A model generated the notes under the pieces. It was not told where the DNA came from, searched no databases, and saw only the letters and a list, made by a program, of their open reading frames with translations. A stretch of DNA of 64,000 bases, taken from Gordonibacter sp. Marseille-P4307. GTDB taxonomy: Bacteria; Actinomycetota; Coriobacteriia; Coriobacteriales; Eggerthellaceae. This document shows positions 38,897 to 48,197 of the stretch, piece after piece. The first letter of the stretch is position 1, and every line of letters begins with the position of its first letter. The DNA lies in the NCBI RefSeq assembly GCF_900604965.1, contig NZ_UWPD01000001.1, forward strand, positions 62,001-126,000, written 5' to 3'. The position numbers were made by a program, and so were the translations under genes.

Positions 38897-39469
38897 CTAG
38901 TAATATCCAAAATGTTCGATCAGGGTCTTGACGCCTATTGCAACAAGCGCGATTCCACCAGCCATCATGGACGGACGCTCCCAGCGCGACCCGAATGTAT
39001 GGCCGATAACAACGCCTGCAAGCGATAACGCGAACGTCACGCCGCCGATGAACGAAGCAGCAGGTACGATATCGACGCAGAGAAACGCGAACCCCACTCC
39101 CACGGCAAGCGCATCGATGCTGGTGGCAACCGCCAAGGCAAGCAACTCGCGGACATCGAGCCGCGGATCGGCGGGGCACTCGACGGAATCGCCGTCTCCG
39201 CGTACGGCTTCGACGAGCATCTTCCCGCCGACGAACAACAGCAGCGCGAACACGATCAAGTGATCGATCGGAGCGATCGCATCGGCGAACTGCGCCCCCA
39301 GAAACCATCCGGCCACCGGCATAAGCGCCTGGAACGCTCCGAAAAACGAAGCGACGACCACCGCCTGCCTCATGTCGAGGCGCTTCATGCACAGCCCCTT
39401 GCACAAAGCGACCGCAAACGCATCCATCGACAGGCCTACCGCGACGAACAGCAGTTCAACGACTTCCAC
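38897..39469 (-). CDS. mntP: Manganese efflux pump MntP
   Basis: The 190-residue membrane protein has six hydrophobic segments and two repeats of the family motif: VGLSMDAFAVALCKG and VATSIDALAVGVGFAF, with their conserved Asp residues. MntP exports manganese. GTG 39469 with GGGGG upstream gives the usual length; the frame stays open past it into mutY. I see no manganese riboswitch in the short gap to mutY. Confidence 0.92.
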   Translation of the reverse strand: MEVVELLFVAVGLSMDAFAVALCKGLCMKRLDMRQAVVVASFFGAFQALMPVAGWFLGAQFADAIAPIDHLIVFALLLFVGGKMLVEAVRGDGDSVECPADPRLDVRELLALAVATSIDALAVGVGFAFLCVDIVPAASFIGGVTFALSLAGVVIGHTFGSRWERPSMMAGGIALVAIGVKTLIEHFGYY

Positions 39470-39503
39470 GCATCCCCCGTCCTCAAGACATCCCCGAGCC
39501 CGC

Positions 39504-40502
39504 CTAGGGAACGAGCAGATCTCCTTGCCGGTTGAAAAATCCCTCGCCAACCAGCTGATCGACGATCGCACGGCCGCAATCGGCATCAACGGCCCCGCGA
39601 CCCGACTCCATCTCGAACTTCGACAGAGCCGCAAGCGCCTCTTCCTCCGAAACCCCTTCGGGCGACGACAGCGCCAGCTTCAGGATAAAGCTGCGCTTCT
39701 GGCGATGAGACCCTTCGAAGGCGCTCTGGCGCGCATAATGCGCACTGCGCCGCGATGGATTCGCCACCTGCGTTTTCAGATGCGCTCCGTAATCGAGCAG
39801 CGCATAATACCATGCTCGGGCATCTTCGGACGGATCGCCCAGACCGGCAAACGCGACCTCGTTTCGACTCGATGCGTCCCCCCGTTTTCCGAAATCCCCG
39901 CTCCTCTGCAAACGAGTCGCTTTCGCCGCTTCGTCCACGCCGGAGCCGGGGCACGTTTGCCGCACGTAGGGTTCGAGCATCCGATCCGATACCTTCTCAT
40001 GATCGGGAAACAGCTCGTGCAGAAACACCGTGCGCACATTCGTTTCGATGTAAACCGAGGGCAGACGGTACGCGAACGCCATCACGCCCGCAGCCGTGGC
40101 CGGCCCGACCCCCGGAAGCGCCACCAGCTCTTCTACCGTATGCGGCAAAATACCGTCCATCTGGGATGACACGAGGTCGGCGGCGCGCTTCAAAGCCAGC
40201 GCGCGGCGGTTGTAACCCAGTCCCTGCCAATGATCCAGCACATCGGAGGTAGACGCCGCCGCCAACGCATCGACGGTGGGAAAGCTGGACAGGAACCGCT
40301 CCCAATACTTCGCAACACGGGAAACCTGCGTTTGCTGCAGCATGACCTCGCTCACCATGACGGCATAGGGATCGTCCACGCAGCGCCAGGGAAGATCTCG
40401 GTACAGCGCGCGCCCTTGTTCGCACACCTTGAAGGCGAACTCGTCGCGCGAAAGCGCCGTTCGAGTCCAATCGGCCTCGTAGGCGGGCACGGGACTACTC
40501 AC
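39504..40502 (-). CDS. mutY: MutY-like adenine glycosylase without Fe-S cysteines
   Basis: The 332-residue protein has RDLPWR, VSEVMLQQTQV (catalytic Glu52), LGYNRRA and LPGVGPATAAGVMAFAY, so the HhH-GPD core of MutY is present. The nucleophile Asp position is Glu153 (YIETNVRTV). After ALLDYGAHLKTQVANPS there are no cysteines where MutY has its four-Cys 4Fe-4S loop. An extra segment of about 45 residues (167-210) sits in the core. Fe-S-free adenine glycosylases are known, but the Asp-to-Glu change is unusual. GTG start; it overlaps the AAA-like gene by 8 bp. Confidence 0.82.
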   Translation of the reverse strand: MSSPVPAYEADWTRTALSRDEFAFKVCEQGRALYRDLPWRCVDDPYAVMVSEVMLQQTQVSRVAKYWERFLSSFPTVDALAAASTSDVLDHWQGLGYNRRALALKRAADLVSSQMDGILPHTVEELVALPGVGPATAAGVMAFAYRLPSVYIETNVRTVFLHELFPDHEKVSDRMLEPYVRQTCPGSGVDEAAKATRLQRSGDFGKRGDASSRNEVAFAGLGDPSEDARAWYYALLDYGAHLKTQVANPSRRSAHYARQSAFEGSHRQKRSFILKLALSSPEGVSEEEALAALSKFEMESGRGAVDADCGRAIVDQLVGEGFFNRQGDLLVP

Positions 40503-42222
40503 GACCCTTCAGCAGATCGTCCAGATGTTCGAGATCGCGACGGAAATCGCGCAGCACCTCGGTTTCCAGCGCACGGTACTCCTTGGAATCGAGCGGCTGG
40601 TACGCCGCCATCTTCTCGAAGATGTTCTGACCGGTAACCGGCGTGTACTCCGCCGAATTCAGACTCTGCTTGTACGCATCCTCGATAGCTTCGCGGGCCG
40701 CCATATACATATCGAAACGCGGCATTCCCTCCGAGTAACGGACGAGCGCGGCGCAGTCGATGCCACGCATAGACGGATGCTGGGCGGCGATCTCGATCCA
40801 GATCTCGGTCCGCTCGGCCTGCGTCGGATAGTCGATGTCGATAACCGATACCGGATCGAGCAGATCGTAGAAGAACGGATCGATCTCCTCGGCCGTCGAT
40901 GCCGTGGCAAGGACGTACACATCGGGATTGTCCACTGCGCAGCGAACGAAGTTCAGCGTCTCGCGCACGGCGCGCGACACGTTCGCGGCGGAAAGGCCCG
41001 CGGGGACATCGGCCGGATCGGAATCGAGATCGGGCACGTTCCACAGATCGATATCTTCGAGCACCAAAACGCCCGGCCCTTCGAAGCCGGCGCGCTGCAT
41101 GTTGACGCGCGGACGGCGACCGGATTGGGTCATAACGCAAAGTACCGGCAACCCCTGGAAGTTCTCTTCCATGACCATGCGGATCATCGGGAGGTTAAGC
41201 TCGCCAAGCGTCGCCATCATGAAGCGGTTCGCATCCTCGCGCGCAGGCGAGCGGAACAAAAGCGTATCGGCTACGGGCACCCGATCAACTCCGTGCCGGA
41301 GATTCAGCATCTCGATGAGGTCGAGATAGCGACGATCGTTCTTCACTCCAATCCCGAACTGGCGCATCGCGGCGACGGCGCCATGGTAGCCCGAAAGATC
41401 GGCGTAGGTGACGGTTTCCTCCATGATGCGCATCTGCTCTCCGGCGGGCATGCCGGGGATCCCCAGGATGCCCTCGGGCCTCTGAGAATCGACGCCCTTA
41501 TCGGAAGAAGCAGCGGAATCGGAAGGCCCTCCGGCCTGCCCGGATAACGCTCGAGACACCCGATCCGCAGGATTCTCGACACCGGAAGAGGCACGATTCG
41601 CCTCCGAAGCCTCGAGCACTTCCGCAACCGACGATGCGGAGCCGTCGTCGGACGCATCGGCGCGCGCCAAGGCCGATTCGGCATCGGCAGCGGTTCGATC
41701 GACTGGCCGGCCCGATGCGGCAGACCCGTCCGAATCGGAAGCGGGCACCCCCTTTTCACCAAAGAGCGAAGCGGACAGATCGATCTTCTCGAACTGCATG
41801 AACGGCAGGGTTCCGCCCAGGTAGTCCTGCGAGATCATCTCGGCCATATCTTCAAGCTCTTCGCGCGAAAGTCCGAATTCCTCGAGTTTGTCCAAAGCGA
41901 GGCCCTGCAGCCGATCGGCGCATCCCTGCATCTCGTCAGCCGACAGATAGGGCTCGAGACGCTCGAAGATATACTCGGCGAGCGAGCGTTCCTTCAGGTC
42001 GCATGCGATATCCCACGCCGCATGCAGCCCTGCGACGGCCGCCTCTCCAACAGGCAGACCGCTTTTGGCCGCCTCTTCGAACGCAGTCAGGTAAAGGTGC
42101 ATGGAAAGGACGCGCTGGCCGTCGGCGCCAGCCGCCGCAGCGTTGGCGAGGTAATCGGAAGCGGCGGGAACTCTTTCCCGATCGAACGGGACGTTCTCGG
42201 CGCCGTCGTGGTTATCTGGCAT
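40495..42222 (-). CDS. AAA+-like protein with a degenerate Walker A motif
   Basis: The 575-residue product (ATG 42222, GGAGGGAGGG upstream) has a helical N-terminal half, then a Ser/Ala/Asp-rich linker (about 157-250). Its C-terminal half looks like an AAA+ ATPase. Walker B is GVLVLEDIDLW (384-394), sensor-1-like VYVLATASTAEEIDPFF follows, and a lid begins with IDIDYPTQAERTEIWIEIAA. The P-loop position reads LLFRSPAREDANRF (321-334), without the GxxGxGK[TS] pattern, so nucleotide binding is doubtful. A structural or regulatory role is more likely. The 3' end overlaps the MutY-like gene by 8 bp. Confidence 0.8.
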   Translation of the reverse strand: MPDNHDGAENVPFDRERVPAASDYLANAAAAGADGQRVLSMHLYLTAFEEAAKSGLPVGEAAVAGLHAAWDIACDLKERSLAEYIFERLEPYLSADEMQGCADRLQGLALDKLEEFGLSREELEDMAEMISQDYLGGTLPFMQFEKIDLSASLFGEKGVPASDSDGSAASGRPVDRTAADAESALARADASDDGSASSVAEVLEASEANRASSGVENPADRVSRALSGQAGGPSDSAASSDKGVDSQRPEGILGIPGMPAGEQMRIMEETVTYADLSGYHGAVAAMRQFGIGVKNDRRYLDLIEMLNLRHGVDRVPVADTLLFRSPAREDANRFMMATLGELNLPMIRMVMEENFQGLPVLCVMTQSGRRPRVNMQRAGFEGPGVLVLEDIDLWNVPDLDSDPADVPAGLSAANVSRAVRETLNFVRCAVDNPDVYVLATASTAEEIDPFFYDLLDPVSVIDIDYPTQAERTEIWIEIAAQHPSMRGIDCAALVRYSEGMPRFDMYMAAREAIEDAYKQSLNSAEYTPVTGQNIFEKMAAYQPLDSKEYRALETEVLRDFRRDLEHLDDLLKGRE

Positions 42223-42361
42223 GGGACCCTCCCTCCTCGATCGCGGTGGGTTCTCGTATCTCTCAATTGTAATGGTAGTTTTTCCCAGATGAAACGGAAG
42301 GCGCATCTTCATTCATTGAACGAAACGCAACCTCGTCCTCACGCGGGAAATACACTGGGCG

Positions 42362-43111
42362 TTACCAGTCCAGCTTCGACCAGTCCTCGGCGCGCGCGGT
42401 ACGGCGCAAGGGCCGATCGGGCGTCACCGCATGGGCGTGCTTCGCGGCGCGTAGAAGCGCGCGATCGGAATGGTGGTCGCCGAACGCATGGAGCAGCTCC
42501 CACCCATCCTTGCCGTACACGCGGTCGCACAGCTCACCCAACGCGGTGAGCTTGGCTTCCCCCTCGACGCATTCGCCATCGACCTCTCGCGTGTAGGTGC
42601 CGTCCTCGGCCACCTTCATGCGCGTCGAGGCCTGGTACTTGATGGGATGGAACTCCATCGCCCTCAGGATGATGGGCTCGAACGTGGCGGACACCACCAC
42701 CACATCGATCCCCTCGCGGGACAGACGCCTCATTTCCGCATCGGCGGCGGGACGAAACCGCTTTTCGATCTTGCGATCGTAGAACTCGGTGAGAAACCTA
42801 TCCACCTCGTCGGCGGGTTTGCCCTCGAATGCCGAGAACACCAAACCGCGCACCCACGACTCGCTCTGCGGAAGACGCAGCTTGTAAGCCGCGGCCCACA
42901 ACCCGATGCGCAGCACCACGCTGGGGCGCAGCATGCCGCGCAGCGTCATGTAGCGCACCAAGATAACCGGGGAGTTCCCGTTCATGCTGGTACCGTCGAA
43001 ATCGAACACCGCAACCCGCTTCCTGCCCCGATCGGCAGAAGGGATCTTCGCTTCTTCGGAATCGGCTTCGAGCCGTTTTAAGTCAATTGAATCGCTTACC
43101 GCTAAGGGCAT
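42362..43111 (-). CDS. HAD-family phosphatase (SerB-like, subclass IB)
   Basis: The 249-residue protein has VAVFDFDGTSM (motif I Asp pair), VVVVSATFEPI (motif II), an acid-rich middle, and LLHAFGDHHSDRALL (motif III/IV). This resembles phosphoserine phosphatase-type and lysophospholipid phosphatase-type HAD-IB enzymes. ATG 43111 with GAGGA in front is used; the frame is open upstream to 43192. The substrate is unknown. Confidence 0.88.
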   Translation of the reverse strand: MPLAVSDSIDLKRLEADSEEAKIPSADRGRKRVAVFDFDGTSMNGNSPVILVRYMTLRGMLRPSVVLRIGLWAAAYKLRLPQSESWVRGLVFSAFEGKPADEVDRFLTEFYDRKIEKRFRPAADAEMRRLSREGIDVVVVSATFEPIILRAMEFHPIKYQASTRMKVAEDGTYTREVDGECVEGEAKLTALGELCDRVYGKDGWELLHAFGDHHSDRALLRAAKHAHAVTPDRPLRRTARAEDWSKLDW

Positions 43112-43366
43112 GCCAGATCCTCGTCGTTTCAGCCATGTGGTCGGGGTATGCCCCCGAACCGGGCGATTATTTGCGAACGTTAATTTTATCAAGCAGCTTC
43201 ACAAAGGGCTACATCGATGAGCTGAGAATTGTAGGGTTCGACGAAAAAACCGCCCCGTTACGAAGCGATCTTCCAACTCGGACTTTCCGAGAATCTCATT
43301 TTTCTAAAAATTTCTCTTGCGTAGCAAGGAACAGTCCTCTAAAATATCCTTCGCTGTCACAGCAAT

Positions 43367-43443
<77 letters not shown>

Positions 43444-43455
43444 TTGAACTCAAAA

Positions 43456-43476
43456 GCCGCCCTCGGGCGGCTTTTT
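43456..43476 (+). terminator. Terminator after tRNA-Asp
   Basis: GCCGCCC and GGGCGGC pair closely around TC, followed by TTTTT, 13 bases after the tRNA end. Confidence 0.9.
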
Positions 43477-43634
43477 CGTGTGTGCGGCCTTCCCCGCCAC
43501 AACTCCAGACAGGTGTGAAAGACTCGATCTTCAACAGTTTTCATCATCGACGGAAAACCATCCCCTCGTCGGTCGTCTATGCACGATAATGGAACCGCTC
43601 GCAAAAGCGATGTCACTCCCAGTTAGGAGGCCGC

Positions 43635-44462
43635 ATGTACAAGATCGGGAACTTCCTTCAAAACGACGACGTCAACATCCTCGCCCAAAAGGGAGCCTTC
43701 AGCGTTATCGAGTGGAAGCGCGACCTGTCGGTCGACCAGCTCACCGCCCAAAGCGCCTGGTTCGCCTCCGAGATGAACGTACGCCGCAGGCAGGTGATGT
43801 GCAGCCTAGACACCGCGCCCGTCACCATTCAAGCAGGGGCGATGCAGTGGTCGGTTGGAAACGTGCAGGCGACGACCGGCGTGAAGAGCGTGGGCGACTT
43901 CCTGGGAAAGGCCGTGCGCGGCGCCGTCACCAAGGAAAGCGCCATCAAACCCGAATACACCGGCTCGGGCATGCTGGTGCTGGAACCCACGTACAAGTAC
44001 ATCCTGCTTATGGATGTGGCCGAGTGGGGCGGCGGCATCATCCTGGATGACGGCCTGTTTTTGGCCTGCCATTCGTCGCTCAAGCACAAGGCCGTTGCGC
44101 GCAGCAACTTCTCGTCGGCCATCGCCGGCGGCGAGGGCCTGTTCAATCTGTCCCTTTCCGGATCGGGCGTCATCGCCCTCGAGTCCCCCTGCCCGCAAGA
44201 AGAGCTGATCGAGGTTACGCTCGACAACGACGTCATGAAGATCGACGGCAACATGGCGCTTGCCTGGAGCCCGTCTCTACAGTTTACGGTCGAGCGTTCC
44301 AGCAAGTCGCTCATCGGGTCGGCTGCATCCGGTGAGGGCTTGGTGAACGTGTACCGCGGAACCGGCAAGGTTCTCATGGCGCCCACCATCTACGGCACCA
44401 AAGCGCCCGCCGTCGCGTCCGGCGGCTCAGGCGGCATCGGATCGCTGGCCGACTTCCTGTAG
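43635..44462 (+). CDS. AIM24-family (DUF124/TIGR00266) protein
   Basis: The 275-residue protein has the Gly-rich beta-roll pattern of the AIM24/TIGR00266 family: TIQAGAMQWSVGNVQATTG, KPEYTGSGMLVLEPTYKYI, GEGLFNLSLSGSGVIALESP and GEGLVNVYRGTGKVLMAP. The mitochondrial member affects membrane architecture. Bacterial members have no known reaction. An AGGAGG site precedes the ATG. The gene is monocistronic, between tRNA-Asp and a bidirectional terminator shared with dps. Confidence 0.9.
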   Translation: MYKIGNFLQNDDVNILAQKGAFSVIEWKRDLSVDQLTAQSAWFASEMNVRRRQVMCSLDTAPVTIQAGAMQWSVGNVQATTGVKSVGDFLGKAVRGAVTKESAIKPEYTGSGMLVLEPTYKYILLMDVAEWGGGIILDDGLFLACHSSLKHKAVARSNFSSAIAGGEGLFNLSLSGSGVIALESPCPQEELIEVTLDNDVMKIDGNMALAWSPSLQFTVERSSKSLIGSAASGEGLVNVYRGTGKVLMAPTIYGTKAPAVASGGSGGIGSLADFL

Positions 44463-44515
44463 GCACCGCTTCGCCTCCGAATATGGCAGGCAGCCCGCAA
44501 CGCGGAGGAAAAAGC

Positions 44516-44550
44516 GAAGGGAGCCGATGCGTAACGCATCGGCTCCCTTC
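44516..44550. terminator. Bidirectional terminator between the AIM24 gene and dps
   Basis: GAAGGGAGCCGATGCG and CGCATCGGCTCCCTTC form a perfect 16-bp stem with a TAA loop. TTCTTG follows on the plus strand and TTCGCTTTTTCC on the minus strand. The two genes converge on it. Confidence 0.9.
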
Positions 44551-44575
44551 TTGCGTCGGATGAGCCTTGAGGGTC

Positions 44576-45007
44576 TTAACGCTGCGACTGGGAAATCATC
44601 CATATGTTCTTGGAAAGCGATGCGATCAACCCGTCGAGCGCGGCGGAAACAAGGTAGTTCTCCTCTTCGTCGGCAAGTTTTTTTGCGTCCTTCACGTCGG
44701 CCAAGATGATCTCGAAATCACCCTTCACCACCTCGTATGCCCTGGCGGAGTCGACGAAGTCGTCCTCGCGCTCCTGAACGTGGGACGCCTCGAGGTACTT
44801 CTTCATGGAGGCGAAGGGCTTGCCGCCGTTCATCAAAACGAGCTCGGCAATCTCATCGATAGCCTCATTGAACTGGTCGTACAGACCCTCGAGCGCGGCG
44901 TGCGTCTGAAAGAAGCCGTGCCCGCTCACATACCAGTGAAGGTTCTGGAGCTTGCGATGGTTGACGGCGTAATCGGAAAGAAGCACGTTGAGCTTGTCGT
45001 TCAGCAT
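44576..45007 (-). CDS. dps: Dps/ferritin-like DNA-protection protein
   Basis: The 143-residue protein has the Dps ferroxidase pattern: NLHWYVSGHGFFQTHAALEGLYDQFNEAIDEIAELVLMNGG, which includes the His and the Asp/Glu ligands. It stores iron and protects DNA from peroxide. ATG 45007 with AAAGGAA upstream overlaps the end of the Fur/PerR gene by 7 bp, so both are translated from one message. Confidence 0.93.
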   Translation of the reverse strand: MLNDKLNVLLSDYAVNHRKLQNLHWYVSGHGFFQTHAALEGLYDQFNEAIDEIAELVLMNGGKPFASMKKYLEASHVQEREDDFVDSARAYEVVKGDFEIILADVKDAKKLADEEENYLVSAALDGLIASLSKNIWMISQSQR

Positions 45008-45423
45008 GATGGTTCCTTTCGTTCTCGGGTCGAATCCATATCGTCCTTGCGATCTTGGCACGCTTCGCATATTCCGTAGAACATCGCCGAATAGGCTTCG
45101 AGCGTACCTGGAAGCGAAGACTCCAGATCTGCGGTGAACAGGGAGTTGCGCGGCGTCTCGACATCGAACAGCTTGTTGCACGAACGGCACCGATAGTGCT
45201 GATGCTCGTCGATCCGGCGATCGAATCTGGTGGGGCCATCCCCAACCTCAACCGCGGCAATCATCCCCGCCTCGCACAGCTGGATAAGATTTCGGTACAC
45301 CGTTCCCAAGCTGATCTGCGGAAGATTCGTTCGAACCCCATCGTAAACCTCGCTTGCGGTCGGATGAGAGCAGCTTTCCCGAACGAAATCGAGAATGGCG
45401 GTCCTCTGTTTGCTGTACCTCAT
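45001..45423 (-). CDS. Fur-family metalloregulator (probably PerR-type)
   Basis: The 140-residue protein has a Fur-type winged helix (HPTASEVYDGVRTNLPQISLGTVYRNL), metal ligands HQHYRCRSCNKLFDV, and a second Cys pair GICEACQ for structural zinc. The asparagine-versus-histidine markers of PerR and Fur cannot be judged safely. The overlap with dps and palindromes before this gene and ahpC point to peroxide sensing. Autoregulation is likely from 45440-45454. Confidence 0.9.
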   Translation of the reverse strand: MRYSKQRTAILDFVRESCSHPTASEVYDGVRTNLPQISLGTVYRNLIQLCEAGMIAAVEVGDGPTRFDRRIDEHQHYRCRSCNKLFDVETPRNSLFTADLESSLPGTLEAYSAMFYGICEACQDRKDDMDSTRERKEPSC

Positions 45424-45439
45424 CTTCTTGCTTCCTAAA

Positions 45440-45454
45440 TAGTAATAGTTACTA
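45440..45454. promoter_or_regulatory. Palindromic operator of the fur-dps operon
   Basis: TAGTAA-TAG-TTACTA is a perfect 6-3-6 dyad, 17 bases before the Fur/PerR start. Size, AT-richness and place fit a Fur/PerR-family box and autoregulation. Confidence 0.6.
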
Positions 45455-45635
45455 GTATTTTTATATCAATTCATTGCGTACAATGCAATCGATCGATAGG
45501 GTCGTTACCGTGCCGTTGCCGTACTCGCTTCAAAAGGTTCCCGTGCAACCGAACCGAACAGCCCGCCTCTCAAGAGACGGGCTGTCGACTTCCGGCGAAC
45601 AAAGCCGGCGGCTTCCGTATGGGTCCGCAAAGACG

Positions 45636-46316
45636 CTATTCGGATCGCTGATCCACGCGCGTTATCGATACAATGCGAAGCGTTTCGGCACCAGCAAAGA
45701 CGCGTGCGTTCATCCGTTCGAGGCACGCTCTGAGGAGCGCGTCAGGTCGCAGGCTCCCGCTTGCCTTCGCCTCAAGCGAAAACCTCCAGCGATCGCAGTC
45801 CCGCGAATGTTCGGCGGCGGGGCACCCTTCTTCAACAGGGGAAAACCCCGATACAAGAAAGTCGGCGACAACCAGCACCTTCTCCTTGCGCTTGCGCACC
45901 ACCGAGATGCTGTCGGGCGCTTCGATGCGCCGAATGGGACGAGAGAGGACCACTTCATAAGTGCTGATGGGAAACGCAACACTTGCCGCCTTCTCCTTGG
46001 GGCCTATGTAAGCGCAGCTCTGCACCATCAAATCGGGCGGACAGCTCGCCTGAAGGGATGCGAGCGCCCTTTCGGGAGCAACGTACTCGGTAAGCTGCAT
46101 GTCGAAGATCTCGCACACGCTTCCCACCCCCACCGGCAATGCCGCACCAAACGCGACCTTCATATGGGGTGAGAAACCCTGGCTGACCGCGTAGGGGAGT
46201 CCCGCGCGTCGAATCGTCCGCTCGATGGTGCGTGCCACCTCCAGGTGAGACAGCATGGCCAAACGGCCGCGCTCGACATATGTTGCGCGAAGCACGAATC
46301 TCTGAGCAGCTTCCAT
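45636..46316 (-). CDS. DUF2344/TIGR03936 radical-SAM-associated protein
   Basis: The 226-residue protein matches the TIGR03936 pattern: ATYVERGRLAMLSHLEVARTIERTIRRAGLPYAVSQGF, then SPHMKVAFGAALPVGVGS. These proteins are nearly always encoded beside the B12-binding radical SAM protein that here ends one base upstream. They are usually thought of as partners in an unknown tRNA or cofactor-related modification. The start codon directly follows that gene's stop. Confidence 0.9.
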   Translation of the reverse strand: MEAAQRFVLRATYVERGRLAMLSHLEVARTIERTIRRAGLPYAVSQGFSPHMKVAFGAALPVGVGSVCEIFDMQLTEYVAPERALASLQASCPPDLMVQSCAYIGPKEKAASVAFPISTYEVVLSRPIRRIEAPDSISVVRKRKEKVLVVADFLVSGFSPVEEGCPAAEHSRDCDRWRFSLEAKASGSLRPDALLRACLERMNARVFAGAETLRIVSITRVDQRSE

Positions 46317-48188
46317 CTACCTCACCGCCGCTAAAACGTTATCGAATCCCAACCGAGGGCACACGCCGCACGCCGAACAGCGATCGAACGTGCAGTCCGG
46401 CGTGGTCTTCTCGCCATCGGCCAGCCGCCGTTCGCGCACCAGCCAGCGTCGGCTAGCCCCGGTCGAGATATGTTCCCAGGGAAGCACGTAATCAAGCGGA
46501 TAGGAGGTTTGCGCCACGGCATCCACGTCGAAGCCCAAAGCCTGAGCGGCTTCGCGCCACGCCGACTCGTTGAAGCATTCGGTCCATGCATCGAAACGAG
46601 CGCCGCGCCGCCACGCCTCTTCGATCAAACCGGCGGCCTCTCGGCCGCTTCGGCTGGTGATCGCCTCGACGAAACTGGTTTTCGGATCGTGCCAATGCAC
46701 GTCGATCGCACGGTAGCGCACGCTGTTACGCAGCAGATTGACGCGGCGAATCGCCTCTTCGGGCGGAATCTGCCCGTCCCATTGAAACGGCGTCTGCGCC
46801 TTCGGAACGAACAGGGCAACCGAAGCGCTGATCTTGATCGCGCCCTTTTGATCGGCGGGAACGGCCTTCACCGCACGATCGTAAGAACGCTGCAGCAAAC
46901 GAGCGATCCCCTTCACGTCCTCATCGGTTTCGGTGGGAAGCCCGATCATGAAGTACAGCTTGCAGCGGCGCCATCCGGCGGCAAACGCCGCATCGATGGC
47001 TCCGAACAGATCGTCTTCGGTCACGTTCTTGTTGATGACATCGCGCATGCGCTGGGTACCGGCTTCGGGAGCGAATGTGAGACCGCCCTTCTTGCGCCCC
47101 GCCACCAGGGCGGCCATATCGACGCCGAACGAATCGAGGCGCTGGGACGGCACCGAAATGCGCACGCCCTCTCCTTCGATCGCCCGATTCAGACGCTCGA
47201 GGATCTCGCCGATCTGCGAGTGATCGGTCGAAGAGAGCGATGTGAGGCTCACCTCGTCGTAGCCGGTCTCCCTCAGACCGCACAGCACCGATTCAACTAT
47301 ATTGTCGGCTGTGCGCTCCCTCACCGGACGATACATCATACCCGCCTGGCAGAACCGGCAACCGCGCGCGCATCCGCGCAGAACCTCGACGTTCAGACGA
47401 TCGTGAACGGCCTCGGCAAACGGAACAATGCAGGGCTCCCACCCCGAACTGTCGGAAAACCCCTCGAATATCTGCTTCTCGATCACCGTGGGCACCCCGT
47501 CGACCATAGGCTCGATCCAAGCGCCGTGCGCACACGCGTACTCGGCGTCGCGCCAACGGTAAAACGACGGAACGTACCAACCCGGCACCTTCGCCAGCTG
47601 AACCAGGGTATCGAACCGGCTCGCCCCCGATGCGCGCATGCGGCGGATGACCTCGAGCCCGTCAGGCAGCATCTCCTCCCCTTCGCCGATGTTGAAGGCG
47701 TCGAAGAACGGGGCGTAGGGTTCGGGATTGAAGGCGCACGGCCCCCCCGCGATGACGAAAGGGTCGTCCTCTCCGCGCTCGTCGCTGTGAAGAGGTATTC
47801 CTCCCAGATCAAGCGCTTCGAGAATGTTGGTGGCCGCAAGCTCGTGAGGCAGGGTGACGCCCACCACATCGAATTCGCTCAACGGTGCGCAGCTCTCGAT
47901 GGAAAACAGCGGCAGCCCCGCCTCACGCAGCGCATCGCACATGTCGGGAGCCGGAAGAAACCCGCGCTCGGCGGCCATCCCCTCCCGCGCGTTCACCACG
48001 TTCACAAGGATGCGCAAAGCCTGGTTGGGCTGCCCCAGCTCGTACGTATCGGGGTACAAGAGACAGAAGTGGAAGTCGGCGTCGAGTTTGCGCACCGCCC
48101 CCCACTCGTGGTCGATGTAGCGCGAGGGACGCTCGGCGGCCTCGACAAGCGGGCGCACCTTCTCCCAGAGATCGGTCAATTCAGCCAT
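46317..48188 (-). CDS. B12-binding-domain radical SAM protein (TIGR03960 family)
   Basis: The 623-residue protein has an N-terminal B12-binding-like Rossmann domain, then the radical SAM cluster motif RGCARGCRFCQAGMMYRPV (CxxxCxxC). Further family stretches are LTSLSSTDHSQIGEI and LTFAPEAGTQRMRDVINKNV. A C-terminal Cys set (CTFDRCSACGVC) could hold a second cluster. The reaction is unknown. It sits in the conserved pairing with the DUF2344 gene, downstream of the rod-shape operon. Confidence 0.93.
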   Translation of the reverse strand: MAELTDLWEKVRPLVEAAERPSRYIDHEWGAVRKLDADFHFCLLYPDTYELGQPNQALRILVNVVNAREGMAAERGFLPAPDMCDALREAGLPLFSIESCAPLSEFDVVGVTLPHELAATNILEALDLGGIPLHSDERGEDDPFVIAGGPCAFNPEPYAPFFDAFNIGEGEEMLPDGLEVIRRMRASGASRFDTLVQLAKVPGWYVPSFYRWRDAEYACAHGAWIEPMVDGVPTVIEKQIFEGFSDSSGWEPCIVPFAEAVHDRLNVEVLRGCARGCRFCQAGMMYRPVRERTADNIVESVLCGLRETGYDEVSLTSLSSTDHSQIGEILERLNRAIEGEGVRISVPSQRLDSFGVDMAALVAGRKKGGLTFAPEAGTQRMRDVINKNVTEDDLFGAIDAAFAAGWRRCKLYFMIGLPTETDEDVKGIARLLQRSYDRAVKAVPADQKGAIKISASVALFVPKAQTPFQWDGQIPPEEAIRRVNLLRNSVRYRAIDVHWHDPKTSFVEAITSRSGREAAGLIEEAWRRGARFDAWTECFNESAWREAAQALGFDVDAVAQTSYPLDYVLPWEHISTGASRRWLVRERRLADGEKTTPDCTFDRCSACGVCPRLGFDNVLAAVR

Positions 48189-48197
48189 ATGAAGGTT

